Below, piece after piece: positions 38,637 through 39,764 of a stretch of 39,764 nucleotides of DNA. Numbering within the stretch: the stretch's first letter is position 1; each line of letters starts with the position of its first letter. Source of the DNA: Anaerolineales bacterium (GTDB lineage: Bacteria > Chloroflexota > Anaerolineae > Anaerolineales > Villigracilaceae); assembly GCA_919902735.1 (NCBI GenBank), contig CAKKRM010000324.1, positions 1 to 39,764 of the forward strand. Reading direction: 5' to 3'. The notes below the pieces were generated by a model. The model did no database searches. It worked only from the letters and a program-made list of their open reading frames with translations, and was not told the DNA's origin. The position numbers and the translations under genes are program-made.

Positions 38637-38725
38637 CGTCATTGCGAGGAGGGCGCTCGTCCCGACGAAGCAATCTTCGTCACGGCGCTGGGGATTGCTT
38701 CGCCAAAGAACGGCTCGCAATGACG
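38637..38725. repeat. Palindromic repeat, family F copy 3, overlapping the end of AOR 2
   Basis: CGTCATTGCGAGG at the left and CTCGCAATGACG at the right, with inner inverted GACGAAGCAATC and GATTGCTTCGCC segments. Its right part is translated as the last 14 residues of AOR 2 and contains that gene's stop codon. Confidence 0.88.
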
Positions 38726-39764
38726 GTATTGAAATTATCTATCTCCGCGACTCTTTCAGGAGAGACTCGTCCTTCGTTATCCCAGCCGCGTTCCGCGTAA
38801 TATTCATCCAGCATGTTTTGGAATTGAGCGCGGTCTACATGATGCCCCTTTGTCTGGCGCGCGGGCATGGGTTCATCGAAGTATCGTTTGGGCAATGTAT
38901 CGTCGGCGCGCGTCAAGCCAAAATCCGCGTTGACGAGTCTTTCAGTGTCCAATGTGCGGCGTCCCACTTCACGCAAAGTCTCAGGCGTATATTCGAGTCC
39001 AGTCGCTGCCAAAACCAAATCACAAAATTCTTCGTAGCCCAATAAATGCGGACTGTTGAATCCGCGTGTGATAAACCTGCACACACCCAGGCAATCGCCC
39101 ACCGCGAAAATATCGTCGCCCCAGGCGATAATGAGTCCCTTGTCCTTGTAGCCCGTTGGGTCGGGATCATTGGCGCGCCCATAAATTTTTGCGCGTACTT
39201 CGTCGGGAAGTTTGAAAACTTCCAGCGTGGGACGGTTGCGTAAATGATCCGCGCCGCGGCTCGCCACTGCAATCCCCAATGCAAAACCTTTGAAGTAGCG
39301 GACATCATGTGGGTCGGACTGCGGCAAATTTTTCACGGCAATTAAATAATCATGCGCCTCGGGCGGAAAGTAACGTGCGGCTTGCGAACTCTCGGCGAGA
39401 ATATTTCCGAAGCCTCGCCGATAGGCGATGTCTTCAATCAGCGCATGGGCGGTTTCATAATCACCCCAGCGCAAAGGCGCGCCAGTCATCGAATCGTCGA
39501 TCAAGCCGCGCTGATACAGTTCCATTGCCCACGCGATGATCGTGCCCGTCGAAGATGCGTCCAATCCCAAATCGTTGACCAGATTATTTAAAATAATCAC
39601 CTGCTCAGTCGGAGCAATGCCAATATTCGCGCCGAGCAAACCAATCGTTGAATATTCGGGACCTTCGCCTCCCAATGTATTGCGATGACGACAATGTACA
39701 ATGCACGATGTGCACGCCATCATCTTGTCTGAAAACTTTTCAATCTCCTCGGCGTTGAGCGTGT
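38680..39764 (-). CDS. Aldehyde ferredoxin oxidoreductase family protein, C-terminal part (AOR 2)
   Basis: Partial: the start lies beyond the right edge and the last 361 or so residues are present. The cluster motif C-x2-C-x3-C is seen in MMACTSCIVHCRHRNT, followed by GPEYSTIGLLGANIGI, DLGLDASSTGTIIAWAMELYQRG and the pterin-domain end LDEYYAERGWDNEGRVSPERV. The fourth cluster Cys is in DCLGVCRFITRGF. It differs clearly from AOR 1. The final residues VIASRSLAKQSPAP are encoded by a palindromic repeat that also provides the stop, so the original C-terminus was probably altered. As first visible gene of the leuC-fusion-leuB unit it may act on a linked substrate. Confidence 0.88.
   Translation of the reverse strand, partial: TLNAEEIEKFSDKMMACTSCIVHCRHRNTLGGEGPEYSTIGLLGANIGIAPTEQVIILNNLVNDLGLDASSTGTIIAWAMELYQRGLIDDSMTGAPLRWGDYETAHALIEDIAYRRGFGNILAESSQAARYFPPEAHDYLIAVKNLPQSDPHDVRYFKGFALGIAVASRGADHLRNRPTLEVFKLPDEVRAKIYGRANDPDPTGYKDKGLIIAWGDDIFAVGDCLGVCRFITRGFNSPHLLGYEEFCDLVLAATGLEYTPETLREVGRRTLDTERLVNADFGLTRADDTLPKRYFDEPMPARQTKGHHVDRAQFQNMLDEYYAERGWDNEGRVSPERVAEIDNFNTVIASRSLAKQSPAP

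Overview
The window looks like a chromosomal segment of an anaerobic Chloroflexota bacterium, most likely class Anaerolineae. This is inferred from the gene repertoire: two tungsten/molybdenum aldehyde:ferredoxin oxidoreductases (AOR), a two-subunit 2-oxoacid:ferredoxin oxidoreductase, a large-subunit isopropylmalate dehydratase of the short archaeal-like type, an EF-P with Arg at the loop tip, and a high density of interspersed palindromic repeats. No rRNA or marker comparison was possible. Layout from left to right: (1) 1-5.5 kb holds the start of an amino-acid ABC transporter binding lipoprotein (minus), an SCP2-like protein, AOR 1, a nuclease-like/DUF2283 pair ending in a clear terminator, then arfB and an MFS exporter on the minus strand. 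(2) 5.5-9.5 kb is a minus-strand unit gntR-korA-korB, with a perfect palindromic operator candidate directly in front of gntR. (3) 9.5-17.3 kb is repeat-rich accessory DNA: two unrecognised membrane proteins, a decayed type ISP restriction gene, an SH3/GH25 lysozyme pair, a heme-c lipoprotein, an unrecognised two-gene unit, and at least five miniature inverted-repeat elements with visible target-site duplications. (4) 17.3-26.7 kb is plus-strand housekeeping DNA: tRNA-Arg(TCT), hsp20, lon, response regulator, GNAT, mogA, efp, a Cys-rich protein, a HAD-DinB fusion, fabF, fabH and tatA. (5) 26.7-34 kb on the minus strand carries a SPATA20-like thioredoxin-domain protein, hemerythrin, a RhuM-family protein and a single-chain type IIG-like restriction-modification enzyme; hemerythrin, rhuM and the R-M gene lie between two 98 percent identical 163-bp elements. 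(6) 34-39.8 kb is a minus-strand metabolic unit AOR 2 (partial), leuC, an acyl-CoA-synthetase/LeuD fusion and leuB, with a palindromic repeat in every intergenic gap. How the genes fit together: KorAB and the AORs point to ferredoxin-linked 2-oxoacid and aldehyde metabolism, and MogA would support the pterin cofactor of the AORs. The leuC/leuD/leuB functions form the isomerase-dehydrogenase part of leucine (or a related 2-oxoacid elongation) pathway. The strongest unusual items are: (a) the fusion of an ANL-superfamily acyl-CoA synthetase, with degenerate catalytic motifs, to the isopropylmalate dehydratase small subunit; (b) a set of miniature elements in which distinct terminal-inverted-repeat shells with 6-, 7- or 10-bp target duplications enclose different inner palindromes; (c) a palindromic repeat inserted in frame inside the R-M methyltransferase, and another supplying the C-terminus and stop codon of AOR 2; (d) an AT-rich C-terminal extension on KorA.
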